A DNA stretch of 64,000 nucleotides from Tildeniella torsiva UHER 1998/13D (GCA_019358835.1 JAHHIH010000019.1:1-64000); one strand, 5' to 3'. Shown: positions 50,623-59,850, counted from the first letter of the stretch. Program-made: numbers and translations. The notes: a model not told the origin generated them from the sequence alone.

Positions 50623-51807
50623 ATGCCGCTTTGCCATTCTCCCTGCTCCCCGGAGCGCTACATTTTGACCCAGGCCTTTTCCTTTAGCTGCGACGCTCGC
50701 TGTAGCCACACCCAGGCGCGGGCGGGCACCTTCACCACCCCCCATGGCCCCGTCCACACCCCTCGGTTTATGCCCGTGGGCACCCTGGCTAATGTCAAAA
50801 CCGTCACCCCTGCCCAACTCGCCACCACCGGGGCACAGATGGTGCTCTCCAACACCTACCACCTGCACCTGCAACCGGGCGAAGACATCGTGGCCGAGGC
50901 CGGGGGGCTGCACCGCTTCATGGGCTGGGATGGCCCCATGCTGACCGATTCGGGCGGCTTTCAGGTGTTTAGCCTCAGCCAGATGCGCACGATTACCGAA
51001 GACGGGGTGACGTTTAAATCGCCCAAGGATGGCCGCATCATCAATATCCGTCCCGAAACCTCGATTCAGATTCAGAACGATCTGGGGGCCGACGTGATCA
51101 TGGCCTTTGACGAATGCCCGCCTTACCCATGCAGCCGCGAGACGATCAAAGCCTCCACCGATCGCACCTGGCGCTGGCTCCAGCGCTGCGTTGAGGCCCA
51201 CAAACGACCGGATCAGGCGCTGTTTGGCATTGTGCAGGGGGGCGTCTATCCCGACCTACGCACCGAAGCGGCCCAGCAGTTGGCGACGCTCGATCTGCCG
51301 GGCTATGCGATCGGCGGCGTCAGCGTCGGGGAACCACCGGAGCTGATCGAAACCATCGTTAAGGCCACCGCCCCCTGCCTGCCCGAGCACAAGCCCCGCT
51401 ACCTGATGGGGGTGGGCACCTACCGGGAAATGGCCCAGGCGATCGCCGCTGGGGTAGACCTGTTCGACTGCGTGATTCCCACCCGGCTGGCCCGCCACGG
51501 GGCAGCCCTGGTGGCAGGCGATCGCTGGAACCTGAAAAACCAGCGCTTTCGCCGCGACTACACCCCCATCGACGATACCTGCCCCTGCTACACCTGCCAA
51601 AATTTCACCCGAGCCTACCTCTGCCACCTGATCCACGCCAAGGAGATGCTGGCCTTTACGCTGATCTCAATCCACAACATCACCGAGCTGGTGCGGTTTA
51701 CCCAGCGGATCCGAGAGGCGATTTTGGGCGATCGCTTCACCACAGAATTTGCCCATTGGTTAGCGCCAAACGCGATCGCAGCCGACCTAGACGCCCCCCG
51801 GTCGTGA
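50623..51807 (+). CDS. tgt: tRNA-guanine(34) transglycosylase
   Basis: A 394-residue TIM-barrel enzyme that swaps guanine 34 for preQ1 in Asp, Asn, His and Tyr tRNAs. The active site is visible: DSGGFQVFS and AFDECPPYP with the Asp nucleophile. Zinc ligands CPCYTCQNF and a downstream His in ISIHNITEL form the metal site. The start at ATG 50623 adds a short lead. It is followed by psbK, an order common in cyanobacteria. Confidence 0.96.
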   Translation: MPLCHSPCSPERYILTQAFSFSCDARCSHTQARAGTFTTPHGPVHTPRFMPVGTLANVKTVTPAQLATTGAQMVLSNTYHLHLQPGEDIVAEAGGLHRFMGWDGPMLTDSGGFQVFSLSQMRTITEDGVTFKSPKDGRIINIRPETSIQIQNDLGADVIMAFDECPPYPCSRETIKASTDRTWRWLQRCVEAHKRPDQALFGIVQGGVYPDLRTEAAQQLATLDLPGYAIGGVSVGEPPELIETIVKATAPCLPEHKPRYLMGVGTYREMAQAIAAGVDLFDCVIPTRLARHGAALVAGDRWNLKNQRFRRDYTPIDDTCPCYTCQNFTRAYLCHLIHAKEMLAFTLISIHNITELVRFTQRIREAILGDRFTTEFAHWLAPNAIAADLDAPRS

Positions 51808-51919
51808 TAAAATGCGAAGAAAATTTACCAATTCTCAGATTTCGACCAGGGCGCTCAGGATAAGGCTCGGCTCAGGTCTGAGGCTGGTTCTGGCTGTGTA
51901 ACGAGAGGATAATCATTCA

Positions 51920-52057
51920 ATGGAAGTCGCAATGCTGCTGGCCAAACTGCCCGAGGCCTACTCCCTGTTCGACCCCCTGGTAGACGTTCTGCCCATCATC
52001 CCCGTATTTTTCCTGCTACTGGCCTTCGTGTGGCAGGCTTCCGTCGGTTTCAAATAA
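51920..52057 (+). CDS. psbK: Photosystem II reaction centre protein K
   Basis: A 45-residue protein starting [14 protein letters not shown]. The mature part [20 protein letters not shown], a single membrane helix and the ending [10 protein letters not shown] are highly conserved. The first eight residues are removed after insertion. PsbK is a small subunit of photosystem II near CP43 that helps stabilise the core and plastoquinone. GAGAGGA lies about ten bases upstream. It follows tgt by 112 bases and ends in a clear terminator. Confidence 0.97.
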   Translation: MEVAMLLAKLPEAYSLFDPLVDVLPIIPVFFLLLAFVWQASVGFK

Positions 52058-52084
52058 CCCTTTTACATTCTTAATATAGAGTTA

Positions 52085-52117
52085 AGCCCCGGCGTTACTA
52101 ACGCTGGGGCTTTGTTT
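52085..52117 (+). terminator. Rho-independent terminator after psbK
   Basis: Arms AGCCCCGGCGTTA and TAACGCTGGGGCT pair with one G-U and a very short loop. TTTGTTT follows. It lies 27 bases after the psbK stop. Confidence 0.9.
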
Positions 52118-52305
52118 GATGGGCAGCGCAAGCCCCGACGTAGATCGTTAGCCACAGCCCGTAGATCGCGCCCACCGGGTGGCTGAGGCACCAAAACCCC
52201 AGCGACTTGCACCTCAATAGGTTGAGATGATGACATAGCAAAGCCGTTACCGCTAGGCGTTGATATACTGAGCCAGCGCTAATCTGCTCATGGCACCTAC
52301 CGGCG

Positions 52306-53397
52306 ATGGTCGAAAATCTTGACTTAGGCAACAGTTTTAGGCTTTCGATCAAGGCCCTAGAGTCTGAGGCAGACCCGAGGGTTACCCACGCTGGGGTGCA
52401 GGCACTCTGTAGCCACATTACCCAGTTGAGCAATCTTGAACAGACCAAGTTTGCTTTTCTTCCCAATCCTCAGTACAGCATCTTGGCTGAGGCCACGGCC
52501 TACCCGAGAGTGGTCGAACCTAGCCTATATGCTGGACTTCAGTGCGAGATCCCGCTTAATAAACTCAGAGTAGTTTTGCGGTGCGTGGGCAACTGGCTAG
52601 AGCGCACCGCCCACAAAACCCTTTTTGTCTTAGAAATTCCGCCCAGCCACACCATTACGCTCCAGACCAACCAGGCTAAGGCGCTGGCTCAACTGCTCAC
52701 CCTAGGCGAAGCCCTGTTGCCGCCCCACGAGTTCTATCGCACCCAGGCTGAGGGCTATATAGGTACATTTGGTGAGTTAACTCCGGCGGCTAAGGCCAAT
52801 TTAAGCCTAGTCCAACAGCGGGTTGGGCTATCAACCGAGGAGGCCAGCGAACTCAACGCCACCGCCATGGGGCCATTCAGAACCCTGGCCGAGAAATATC
52901 AGCACTTTCGCCGAGAACTGCTGGCGTGCAAGCAAGTCAGCGATCTCGATGAGGCTTTTTGGAAGGTGATGCGGGCCAAGGCTGTCACCATGGGTTTGCC
53001 CGAGGCCGATGCTCAGTTTCTCAAAGACGAGCGTCTGAAGACTCTCCGCCAGGAGGCCGAGCAGACGCAGCTGCAGGCCGAAGCCAAGGCCGCCGCCGAG
53101 GCTCAGCGGCAGCGCGAGCAGCAGGAGCGATCGCTGGGCTACCGCCACCAGTTTGAAGCAATGGTCATTGACTCGCTGACGCCCCAGGGCAGTGCCCAAG
53201 AGCATAGTGAGCCAGCAGACGATCAACCAGAGGCGGCACGGTTTCGCCAGAGTGTGATGGCCAACCTGGCTAGATCCGATTTTAATCGGGGCCGCCTGAC
53301 CCAGGCGCGAGAATACTATAACCTCAACCCGCAAGAGGCCGAAGCCCTGGAGAAAACCGTTTTAGATGAGCTGTATTTATTATCTGACTTACTATAG
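52306..53397 (+). CDS. Uncharacterised helical scaffold protein, paralogue of the GUN4 protein downstream
   Basis: A 363-residue soluble protein of unknown function. Residues about 1-140 form an alpha-beta segment ending in the strand pair TLFVLEIPPSHTITLQTNQ. A helical domain follows (GELTPAAKANLSLVQQRVGLSTEEASELNA, about 165-195), then a Glu/Gln/Ala-rich coiled coil (245-280). A last domain has FNRGRLTQAREYYNLNPQEAEALEKTVLDELY. Each part has a match in the same order in the 521-residue protein next door, so the genes look like a tandem duplication; this copy has no GUN4 domain. ATG 52306. Confidence 0.75.
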   Translation: MVENLDLGNSFRLSIKALESEADPRVTHAGVQALCSHITQLSNLEQTKFAFLPNPQYSILAEATAYPRVVEPSLYAGLQCEIPLNKLRVVLRCVGNWLERTAHKTLFVLEIPPSHTITLQTNQAKALAQLLTLGEALLPPHEFYRTQAEGYIGTFGELTPAAKANLSLVQQRVGLSTEEASELNATAMGPFRTLAEKYQHFRRELLACKQVSDLDEAFWKVMRAKAVTMGLPEADAQFLKDERLKTLRQEAEQTQLQAEAKAAAEAQRQREQQERSLGYRHQFEAMVIDSLTPQGSAQEHSEPADDQPEAARFRQSVMANLARSDFNRGRLTQAREYYNLNPQEAEALEKTVLDELYLLSDLL

Positions 53398-53456
53398 GTT
53401 GCAGGGAATGAGCCGTTGGCTAAAGCCTAATCTTGGTGCGTCTGTGAGGTGTTGGC

Positions 53457-55022
53457 TTGGCGCAAAACATTGCATGTTTGATCAAGGTTGTCGAACCTCA
53501 GCTCAAGCAAGATGAGCTAGACACTGAGGTTCGCTACTTAATTGACGACCTGCGCGATCTCGATGGCATGGGCCAAACTCGCTTTGACCCCATTTTAGAA
53601 AACAGAGCTGCGGCCCAGGTCAGAGTAGGCACTAGGTTTATTGCCCATTCAGATCTGCTGGTCTCTATTCTGAGACGGTTGCGCGATCGCCTCTACTACA
53701 AGCCCCTCGAAACCTGGTTTCTCTTCCAAATTTCAGATCTCAATCTGCAAATTCAAACCGATCGGGCCGATGACCTCATAGACCTGATGGCCACCGCCCA
53801 AAGCGGGCTGCTGTTCTCCCCAGAGCGCGACTATCTGGCCGAAGCCGAAACCTACAGCCGCACCCAGGGCGAACTCTCCCCCACCGAACTCGACAATCTC
53901 AATCTGCTGCGCCAGCGCTTGAGCCTCTCGGCAGAACAGGCTGACCTGCTCAATGCCAGAGTCGTTGGCCCCTATAAAACCCAGGCCGAAAAGCACCGCC
54001 ATTTTGACGAGACCGCTGCCGCAGAGTTTAATCGTCTGCGCCAGATGGATGCAGACCAGCCCTTTGCCTCCAAAGACCCTTGGCCCGTGCTGCAAGAACT
54101 AGCTGAAAACTTAGCCCTGCCGATTCCTGAGGCCGAGGCCATCTACCAAAAGCACTGGCAGCGCTACAGTGACGAGGCGAAACTCAAAACCGAGCAGCAG
54201 ACTGTCAAAACCGCCGAAGAGGCTCGCTTAGCCACTGAAACTAAGGCCGAGGGCGATCGCCAAAAGCAGGCCCAGCAAGCCCGAGAGCACCTAGAGCAAT
54301 ACCTAGCGCTCTGTCGCCAGACCATGGCTAGCAGCCTGTACCCCTCCGAGTTTGACCAGGGCCGCCTCGATCAGGCCCGCCGACTGCAGAATATTTCCAT
54401 TAATGAGGCGCTTACCTTGGAGGCGACCGTACGCAACGAGCTGTATGGCAGCATTGAGTCTGCTGCTGGAGTTGACTACAGCCGCCTGCGCGAACTGCTG
54501 CACCAGCAGGCCTGGCAAGAGGCCGACATGGAAACTGAAGCCGTCATCCTCAAAGCCCTCGATCGCGACATGCAGCCCGTCACCGCTACCACCGTACAGC
54601 GGCTGCCCGCCGTTGATTTAGCCACCATTGATGCCCTCTGGAGCCGCTATAGCAACAAGCGCTTTGGGTTTAAAGCTCAGCAGCAGGTGCACCGGGGCCA
54701 GCAGCAAGTGCAGCAGGACGATCGCCAACAGTGGTTGGCCTTTCAGCAGGCGCTGGGCTGGCGCGAGCTCCCCTCGCTGTTTTACAAAGGCTATCGGCCC
54801 TACCATGACCTCAATTTCAGCATCGAAGCGCCCGTGGGCCACCTGCCAACCTGGCGCTGGTGCTGCCCGAGTCTGAGCGATCGCTACCGCCTGAGCCTGG
54901 ATGTCATGGCGGCTGTGATCCACCATCTGAACGAATGTATGCCCATAACCACGGCGGCAACGCCAGCCGTTGACCCCGCTGCCCCAACTGTGATTACCGG
55001 AGGGCCAACCCGTGCTGTCTAA
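53457..55022 (+). CDS. GUN4-domain protein with helical scaffold
   Basis: A 521-residue protein with a TTG start. Residues 1-115 are alpha-beta. A helical domain is at 125-240 (LSPTELDNLNLLRQRLSLSAEQADLLNA), and a coiled coil at 240-280. A repeat-like helix pair is at 297-330 (FDQGRLDQARRLQNISINEALTLEATV). GUN4 spans about 340-480: YSRLRELLHQQAWQEADMETEAVILKAL, then LATIDALWSRYSNKRFGFKAQQQV and the tryptophan-containing GHLPTWRW. GUN4 binds protoporphyrin and Mg-protoporphyrin and stimulates Mg-chelatase. Fused GUN4 proteins in cyanobacteria are mostly of unknown role. The next gene overlaps its end by 11 bases. Confidence 0.85.
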   Translation: MAQNIACLIKVVEPQLKQDELDTEVRYLIDDLRDLDGMGQTRFDPILENRAAAQVRVGTRFIAHSDLLVSILRRLRDRLYYKPLETWFLFQISDLNLQIQTDRADDLIDLMATAQSGLLFSPERDYLAEAETYSRTQGELSPTELDNLNLLRQRLSLSAEQADLLNARVVGPYKTQAEKHRHFDETAAAEFNRLRQMDADQPFASKDPWPVLQELAENLALPIPEAEAIYQKHWQRYSDEAKLKTEQQTVKTAEEARLATETKAEGDRQKQAQQAREHLEQYLALCRQTMASSLYPSEFDQGRLDQARRLQNISINEALTLEATVRNELYGSIESAAGVDYSRLRELLHQQAWQEADMETEAVILKALDRDMQPVTATTVQRLPAVDLATIDALWSRYSNKRFGFKAQQQVHRGQQQVQQDDRQQWLAFQQALGWRELPSLFYKGYRPYHDLNFSIEAPVGHLPTWRWCCPSLSDRYRLSLDVMAAVIHHLNECMPITTAATPAVDPAAPTVITGGPTRAV

Positions 55023-55650
55023 CACCTCTAACAGCCCCGCCTTTCACAGCAGTTTAGAAGAGAGCCTGGGCGAACTCAGCCTGCTGCTCGACGAACAAGA
55101 CTGGGAAGAGGCCGATCGGCTGACGGCAGACTTGCTGCTCGATGCGGTGGTGCAGAACTACAGCGGTGAAACAGGGCTGTCGCCAGAGACTGAGCCACAC
55201 CATCGACCTCATCTGACTACCGAAGCCCTGGCCGCGTTGCCCTGCCAGCTGCTGCACGCTATTGACGATCGCTGGCAGAGAGCTAGCGGCGGGCATTTTG
55301 GCTTTTCGGCCCAGCTTCAGATCTATGCCGCCACTCTGGAAACCATCGACTTTGACCCGGCCCTACGCAACTGGTCTACCCCCCATCCCTTTTTTGAAGA
55401 AGTGGGGTGGCTGATGCTGTTTCCCCTGCGGCCCATAGGGTTTTTGCGGTTTTACACCTGGCTAGACTTTGACCTAGAAGCCCCCAGGGGGCACCTACCC
55501 GCCCTGTGGTACTGGCGGGTGCCGCGCATCGCCTCGCTGCAAATGGGTGGCCTGTTGACCGGCCAGGGAGGAGCCTTTGGCGATCTGGCCCGCCTCGACG
55601 CCATGATGCTGCGGCTGTCGCGCTGCCACCATCTCGGCGGTCGGAGGTAG
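55012..55650 (+). CDS. GUN4-like protein
   Basis: A 212-residue protein with a GTG start overlapping the previous gene by 11 bases. Residues 19-50 (LGELSLLLDEQDWEEADRLTADLLLDAV) are the GUN4 opening helices. Then come LPCQLLHAIDDRWQRASGGHFGFSAQLQIY and EAPRGHLPALWYWRVP near 160-175. It lacks the scaffold domains and carries an insertion of about 20 residues near 50-70 (GLSPETEPHHRPHLTTEA). The aromatic pocket residues are partly kept, so tetrapyrrole binding is possible but not shown. Confidence 0.8.
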   Translation: MLSNTSNSPAFHSSLEESLGELSLLLDEQDWEEADRLTADLLLDAVVQNYSGETGLSPETEPHHRPHLTTEALAALPCQLLHAIDDRWQRASGGHFGFSAQLQIYAATLETIDFDPALRNWSTPHPFFEEVGWLMLFPLRPIGFLRFYTWLDFDLEAPRGHLPALWYWRVPRIASLQMGGLLTGQGGAFGDLARLDAMMLRLSRCHHLGGRR

Positions 55651-55675
55651 CTCTTTAGAAGCTGTCGAAGAGCCG

Positions 55676-56734
55676 TTAATCCTGAGATTGGCCAGTGGGC
55701 TGCACCTGAATAGTGACCTCCGCCAGGTAGGGTAGCTGCGCATAAAGGTGTGCTCTGAGGTGGGAGGCGATCGCATCCCCCGCCGCCACCGACAGCCCCG
55801 GCTCTACCGCCAAACTCACCTCGCCATACAGTCGATGGCCCAGCCACCGCGCTTTAACCTGAGTCACCACAGCGGCAGCCCCCTCAACCCCGTGTTCTAT
55901 TTCGTGGCGCAGGCGATCGCCCATCTCAGGCTCCACCCCATCGAGCAGCCGGGTAAACACCGTCTGAGTCGATTGCCACACCACCCGCAGCAGCACCAGG
56001 GTAATCACCAGGCCCATCACCGGGTCGGCCCAGGGGTAGCCCAGCCCCACCCCCAGGGCGCTCACCAACACCGCCAGGCTTACCAGACCATCGGCCCGAG
56101 CGTGCAGCCCATCGGCCACCAGGGCGGCACTGTTGATCGATCGCCCCACCCGCAGCCGAAACAGGGCCACAACTTCATTGCCGATGAAACCAATCACCGC
56201 CGCCACCGCTAGTGCTCCCAGATGATCCAGCGGTTGGGGATGCTGTAGCCGATCAATCGACTCATAGGCAGTGATTAGGGCACTCAAGAAAATCACCGCT
56301 ACGATCGCCACCCCCGCCAGATCCTCCGCTCGGCCATAGCCGTAGGCAAAGCGGGGCGAGGGTTTAGCCCGCGCCATCAAAAACGCCACCCCCAGCGGCA
56401 CTGAGGTCATGGCGTCGCCCACGTTGTGAATCAGGTCGGCCATCAGGGCGACGCTGCCAGAGAGGGCAAAGACAACCGCCTGGGCGATCGCCGTAATCAC
56501 CAGCCCCACAAACGACCACTTCACCGCCCATAGCCCCCGCTCTGAGGCCAAAATTTCGGGATCCACAGCGCCATGGGTGTGCCCGTGCCCGTGGGAGTGA
56601 TCGTGGCTGTGATGGTCGTGGCTATGGTGGTCGCTGACGACTGACGTGACTAGGGCGATTTCCCCAGGAATCGCTTCGCGAAGCGCGCCCTCGATCGCAT
56701 CCGAGTTAGAACCTTGAGAAGCCGGGTTAGGCAT
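55676..56734 (-). CDS. Cation diffusion facilitator family zinc/cation exporter
   Basis: A 352-residue inner membrane exporter from ATG 56734; an upstream TTG at 56782 is open but less likely. A His/Asp-rich stretch near residues 35-55 (HHSHDHHSHDHSHGHGHTH) binds metal ions. Six helices follow, with HNVGDAMTS in helix II and ALVADGLHARADGLVSLAV in helix V carrying the metal-site His/Asp residues. A C-terminal cytosolic domain ends it. Substrate is probably Zn2+ or a similar divalent metal. Convergent with the GUN4 cluster. Confidence 0.92.
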   Translation of the reverse strand: MPNPASQGSNSDAIEGALREAIPGEIALVTSVVSDHHSHDHHSHDHSHGHGHTHGAVDPEILASERGLWAVKWSFVGLVITAIAQAVVFALSGSVALMADLIHNVGDAMTSVPLGVAFLMARAKPSPRFAYGYGRAEDLAGVAIVAVIFLSALITAYESIDRLQHPQPLDHLGALAVAAVIGFIGNEVVALFRLRVGRSINSAALVADGLHARADGLVSLAVLVSALGVGLGYPWADPVMGLVITLVLLRVVWQSTQTVFTRLLDGVEPEMGDRLRHEIEHGVEGAAAVVTQVKARWLGHRLYGEVSLAVEPGLSVAAGDAIASHLRAHLYAQLPYLAEVTIQVQPTGQSQD

Positions 56735-56849
56735 AGTGAGCAACAGCGCTACTGAAGCGTTATGGTATCTGCTTAAAACCAAGCCTTGCTACCGCAAGGC
56801 CGTAGACTTCAGCCTAATCTGTCGGCAAAAATTCTGCTTTAAACGACAA

Positions 56850-56880
56850 AGTCGGGGAGGCATAGCTTACCTCCCCGACT
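56850..56880 (-). terminator. Terminator after dps
   Basis: AGTCGGGGAGG and CCTCCCCGACT form an 11-base perfect stem with a nine-base loop. On the minus strand it is followed by TTTGTCG. It lies 34 bases past the dps stop and ahead of the cation exporter gene. Confidence 0.85.
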
Positions 56881-56913
56881 GCTAGCTAGCCCTGCATCAG
56901 AGGACTGCGACGA

Positions 56914-57444
56914 TTAGCCGCGATCGGCCTTCTTCACCAGGTGTGCCTCTAGGAACCACAGACGCATGTCAATGGTGCGCGAGATCTCGGTGTAGAGGTC
57001 GGCAGTGTCGGCATCACCCAGCTCATCGGTGGTGTCGATGGCTTCGCGCACGTGCTTGCCGTAGGCCGCAAAGCGCTCAGCCAAAGCGGTGACGTGCTCA
57101 GCACCTTCCACAGCATCGATCGGATACTCGGGCAAAATCGACTCGCTGGCGGCGATGCGGGCGGTGCCCATGGCGGTACCCCCTAGGGTAGTAACGCGCT
57201 CGGCCACCATATCGACATAGCCTTCTAGCTCACCCGCCAGCTCGTCAAACAGCTCGTGCAGCTGATAGAAGTCCATGCCCTTGACGTTCCAGTGGGCCTG
57301 CTTGGTCTGGGTTTTGAGATCGAGGGTAGCGGCCAGAGTTTGGTTGAGCACGTCACAAACCTGCGATCGCACCTCAGCGGCCATGTCAATGCGGGTGGGA
57401 TAAAACCCGCGTTTGGTCTTACTTTTCTCAGCAGTTGCAACCAT
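56914..57444 (-). CDS. dps: Dps-family DNA protection / ferritin-like protein
   Basis: A 176-residue four-helix bundle that forms a 12-mer, oxidises and stores iron and limits hydrogen peroxide damage. Ferroxidase residues are visible: KQAHWNVKGMDFYQLHELFDELAGELEGYVDMVAERV holds the conserved His, His, Asp and Glu. ATG 57444 is chosen because AGAGAGG is five bases upstream; a TTG upstream at 57468 would read through it. A basic N-terminal tail (EKSKTKRG) could contact DNA. Confidence 0.93.
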   Translation of the reverse strand: MVATAEKSKTKRGFYPTRIDMAAEVRSQVCDVLNQTLAATLDLKTQTKQAHWNVKGMDFYQLHELFDELAGELEGYVDMVAERVTTLGGTAMGTARIAASESILPEYPIDAVEGAEHVTALAERFAAYGKHVREAIDTTDELGDADTADLYTEISRTIDMRLWFLEAHLVKKADRG

Positions 57445-57772
57445 AGGGCCTCTCTTTATTTCTGTCAATCGAATGGATAACCAATAAACCGGTGCTTTTG
57501 CCGTCGGGCCTAATCTTGAAATCGTACCACTAGGGCCTAGGCTCTTCTAAATCATACTCGTTATGACTTCGACTTGCAATCTTTTGGCTATGGTTTATGG
57601 TTGGCGAGGGCTTTAGCCGAGCTTAGGCTCTAAACTGCCCATTGCTAAGGCGTATCGGGCTGTGTAGACATGAGAACACACATTAACTGTATCGCCGCGA
57701 TCGCCCCGCAGCCTGTATCCCAGGGCAGAATCCACGATGTATTGGCAAGATCTTAGGAAAGCGTGACCGGGG
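57445..57772. other. Gene-free spacer between dps and the PCP_red-like gene
   Basis: About 328 bases holding the dps promoter region. I see no ORF, hairpin or RNA gene that I could support. Confidence 0.5.
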
Positions 57773-57943
57773 CTACTGGCCAAACTCTAGCCGTACCTGT
57801 TCGACCAAATCTGCCGTCACGGCTTCGGCCTCGGTCTCGCGGGCCACATCTTCAATGCGCTTGCGGGCCTGGGCGCGCACAAAAAACGGAATGTTTTTTA
57901 GCTTGGCCTGGGCATCAGCCGTCCAGGGAAGACCGTTAACCAT
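57773..57943 (-). CDS. Small PCP_red-domain protein
   Basis: A 56-residue protein starting [20 protein letters not shown] and ending [11 protein letters not shown]. It matches the short PCP_red helical domain: W..A...L..IPFFVR.QARKRIE..A, then a second helix after [10 protein letters not shown]. In the light-independent protochlorophyllide reductase this domain forms the C-terminus of ChlB. Here it stands alone. It may bind tetrapyrrole or protein partners, but its role is not known. ATG at 57941-57943, TAG at 57773-57775. The call rests on the motif pattern, since it is too short for more. Confidence 0.75.
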   Translation of the reverse strand: MVNGLPWTADAQAKLKNIPFFVRAQARKRIEDVARETEAEAVTADLVEQVRLEFGQ

Positions 57944-58249
57944 TAGCGAAGTCTGCTCCCAATTGCAACGAATGCCCTAATCCTATAGGTCACTTCGGGT
58001 TCAATGTAAGGTTTTTGCCAAGGTGTAACGTTCCGTCAGGAATTACCCCGCCAAACGGCGTAGATTACGGTGTCGGTTAGCGATCGCCTACCTCAGCCCC
58101 ACCCCCGTAGACTCGGGCCGCCCCCAAAGCACCGCCCAGCCCCCGGAACTCCAGCCACTGTTCTAAAGTCCTGGCGGTTTGGGAATACTGAAACCAGGTT
58201 GGCAAATGGTCTGTCGGCAAAAGTTTAATACACGTTACTAGAGAACGTC
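57944..58249. other. Spacer upstream of the sigma factor gene
   Basis: About 306 bases between divergent genes. It must contain the sigma factor promoter and the small PCP_red gene's promoter. I see no confident motif or gene here. Confidence 0.5.
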
Positions 58250-59506
58250 ATGGTAGCAACACCCCACTACAGCAAAAACGAAGCCTCCGCCCGGCCCGAT
58301 CGAGAGTTCAGTCTCCCTAGCCTGGGGGATGAGGATGAGGGGGCATCCCTGTCTCTCAAAGGTTTCTCAGCTGCCGACGAGGGCGAATTTGAAGCCGATG
58401 CCGCCGAGGTGCTGAAGGGCAGTCGCACCACTGACCTAGTGCGCCTCTACCTACAAGAAATTGGCCGAGTGCGCCTGCTAGAGCGCCATGAAGAAGTCTC
58501 TGAAGCCCAGTGCGTGCAGGGCTACATGCAGCTTTTGATCGATCTAAACCAGGCTGCGGAAAAAAACGGCGGCATTTTGGCCACCTACAGCAAGCTGCTG
58601 CAAACCCGCGATCGCCTGTCTTCTCAACTGGGCTATCGCCCCTCCCTAGAGCGCTGGGCCGCCGAGGCCGAAGTGCCCATCGCTGAACTCAAGCCCACCC
58701 TGGCCGAAGGTAAACGCGCCTGGGCCGCCCTCAGCACCCTCACCGTGCCCGAGCTAGAGAAGGCCATCTCCGAAGGCATTCGCGCCAAAGAGCACATGAT
58801 TAAAGCCAACCTGCGCCTGGTGGTGTCGGTGGCCAAAAAGTACCAAAACCGGGGCCTGGAGCTGCTCGACCTGATTCAAGAAGGCACCCTGGGCCTAGAG
58901 CGAGCGGTCGAAAAGTTTGACCCCACCAAGGGCTACCGCTTTAGCACCTATGCCTACTGGTGGATTCGCCAGGGCATTACGCGGGCGATCGCCACCCAGA
59001 GCCGCACCATTCGCCTGCCTGTCCACATCACCGAAAAGCTCAACAAAATCAAAAAGGCCCAGCGCAAGCTCTCCCAGGAGAAAGGCCGCACCCCCTCGAT
59101 CGAAGACATCGCTAAAGAGCTGGATATGACCGGCTCCCAGGTGCGCGAAGTGCTGCTGCGGGTACCCCGCGCCGTTTCGCTCGAAACCAAGGTGGGCAAA
59201 GACCGTGATACCGAGCTGGGCGACCTGCTCGAAACCGACTGCATGTCGCCTGAAGATATGCTGATTCGCGAGTCGCTGCGCCGCGACCTGCAACAGCTGA
59301 TGGCCGACCTCACCACCCGTGAGCAAGACGTGATCAACATGCGCTTTGGTCTGGGCGATGGCACCCCCTACTCGCTGGCTGAGATTGGCCGCGCCCTAGA
59401 GCTATCCCGCGAGCGTGTGCGCCAGATTGAGTCGAAGGCGCTGCAAAAGCTGCGCCAGCCCAAGCGCCGCAACCGCGTCCGCGACTACCTCGAAGCGCTG
59501 AACTAG
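58250..59506 (+). CDS. Group 2 RNA polymerase sigma factor (RpoD family, SigC-like)
   Basis: A 418-residue sigma-70 factor. Region 1.2 is DLVRLYLQEIGRVRLLERHEEV (about 62-83). Region 2 holds ANLRLVVSVAKKYQNRGLELLDLIQEGTLGLERAVEKFDPTKGYRFSTYAYWWIRQGITRAI. Region 3 has LPVHITEKLNKIKKAQRKL. Region 4 has SLAEIGRALELSRERVRQIESKALQKLR. It lacks the long region 1.1 of SigA, which makes it group 2. The long, partly variable segment between regions 1.2 and 2 and the total length recall SigC, but I would not fix the letter. Followed by a clear terminator. Confidence 0.92.
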   Translation: MVATPHYSKNEASARPDREFSLPSLGDEDEGASLSLKGFSAADEGEFEADAAEVLKGSRTTDLVRLYLQEIGRVRLLERHEEVSEAQCVQGYMQLLIDLNQAAEKNGGILATYSKLLQTRDRLSSQLGYRPSLERWAAEAEVPIAELKPTLAEGKRAWAALSTLTVPELEKAISEGIRAKEHMIKANLRLVVSVAKKYQNRGLELLDLIQEGTLGLERAVEKFDPTKGYRFSTYAYWWIRQGITRAIATQSRTIRLPVHITEKLNKIKKAQRKLSQEKGRTPSIEDIAKELDMTGSQVREVLLRVPRAVSLETKVGKDRDTELGDLLETDCMSPEDMLIRESLRRDLQQLMADLTTREQDVINMRFGLGDGTPYSLAEIGRALELSRERVRQIESKALQKLRQPKRRNRVRDYLEALN

Positions 59507-59526
59507 AAACCCTGCATAGCTACCTC

Positions 59527-59563
59527 AAGCCCCCTTGTTTTTTTAGAAAGCAGGGGGCTTTTT
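59527..59563 (+). terminator. Rho-independent terminator after the sigma factor gene
   Basis: AAGCCCCCT and AGGGGGCTT arms separated by a 16-base loop, followed by TTT. It starts 20 bases after the stop. The hairpin lies between the sigma factor gene and the converging antitoxin-like gene. Confidence 0.85.
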
Positions 59564-59580
59564 CTTGGGTATTGCCGTGC

Positions 59581-59790
59581 CTAACTTGCCCGCCTCACAC
59601 TTTCTAGCAGTTTGAGGTTGGCCCGTAACCACTCGTTTACCAAAGCTTGCACCTCTACGCCACTTTCCTCCGCTAGGCGACTGATCGTAGCGTTGATATC
59701 AGGCTCCAGGTAAATAGGGAACTGAAACTCGGCCTCGGGTTGATAAAACTTTCCCCTCTCGCCCTTAGAAAAGTCGTACTCTGCTTTCAT
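59581..59790 (-). CDS. Small antitoxin-like protein
   Basis: A 69-residue protein: MKAEYDFSKGERGKFYQPEA, then an extended strand (FQFPIYLE) and a ribbon-helix-helix-like tail with INATISRLAEESGVEVQALVNEWLRANLKLL. This arrangement is common in cyanobacterial proteins annotated as CopG/BrnA-like antitoxins. No toxin gene is adjacent, so it may be an orphan. Confidence 0.65.
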   Translation of the reverse strand: MKAEYDFSKGERGKFYQPEAEFQFPIYLEPDINATISRLAEESGVEVQALVNEWLRANLKLLESVRRAS

Positions 59791-59850
59791 CCCTCAGCCT
59801 CCTGATATTGCAAGATCTCTGCTCTAGTTGCCTTGCGAGCGTTTACATAC

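Noticed and set aside
52098-52466. Reverse ORF with a hydrophobic stretch in the spacer after psbK
   Set aside because: It overlaps the psbK terminator and the next gene; no family resemblance.
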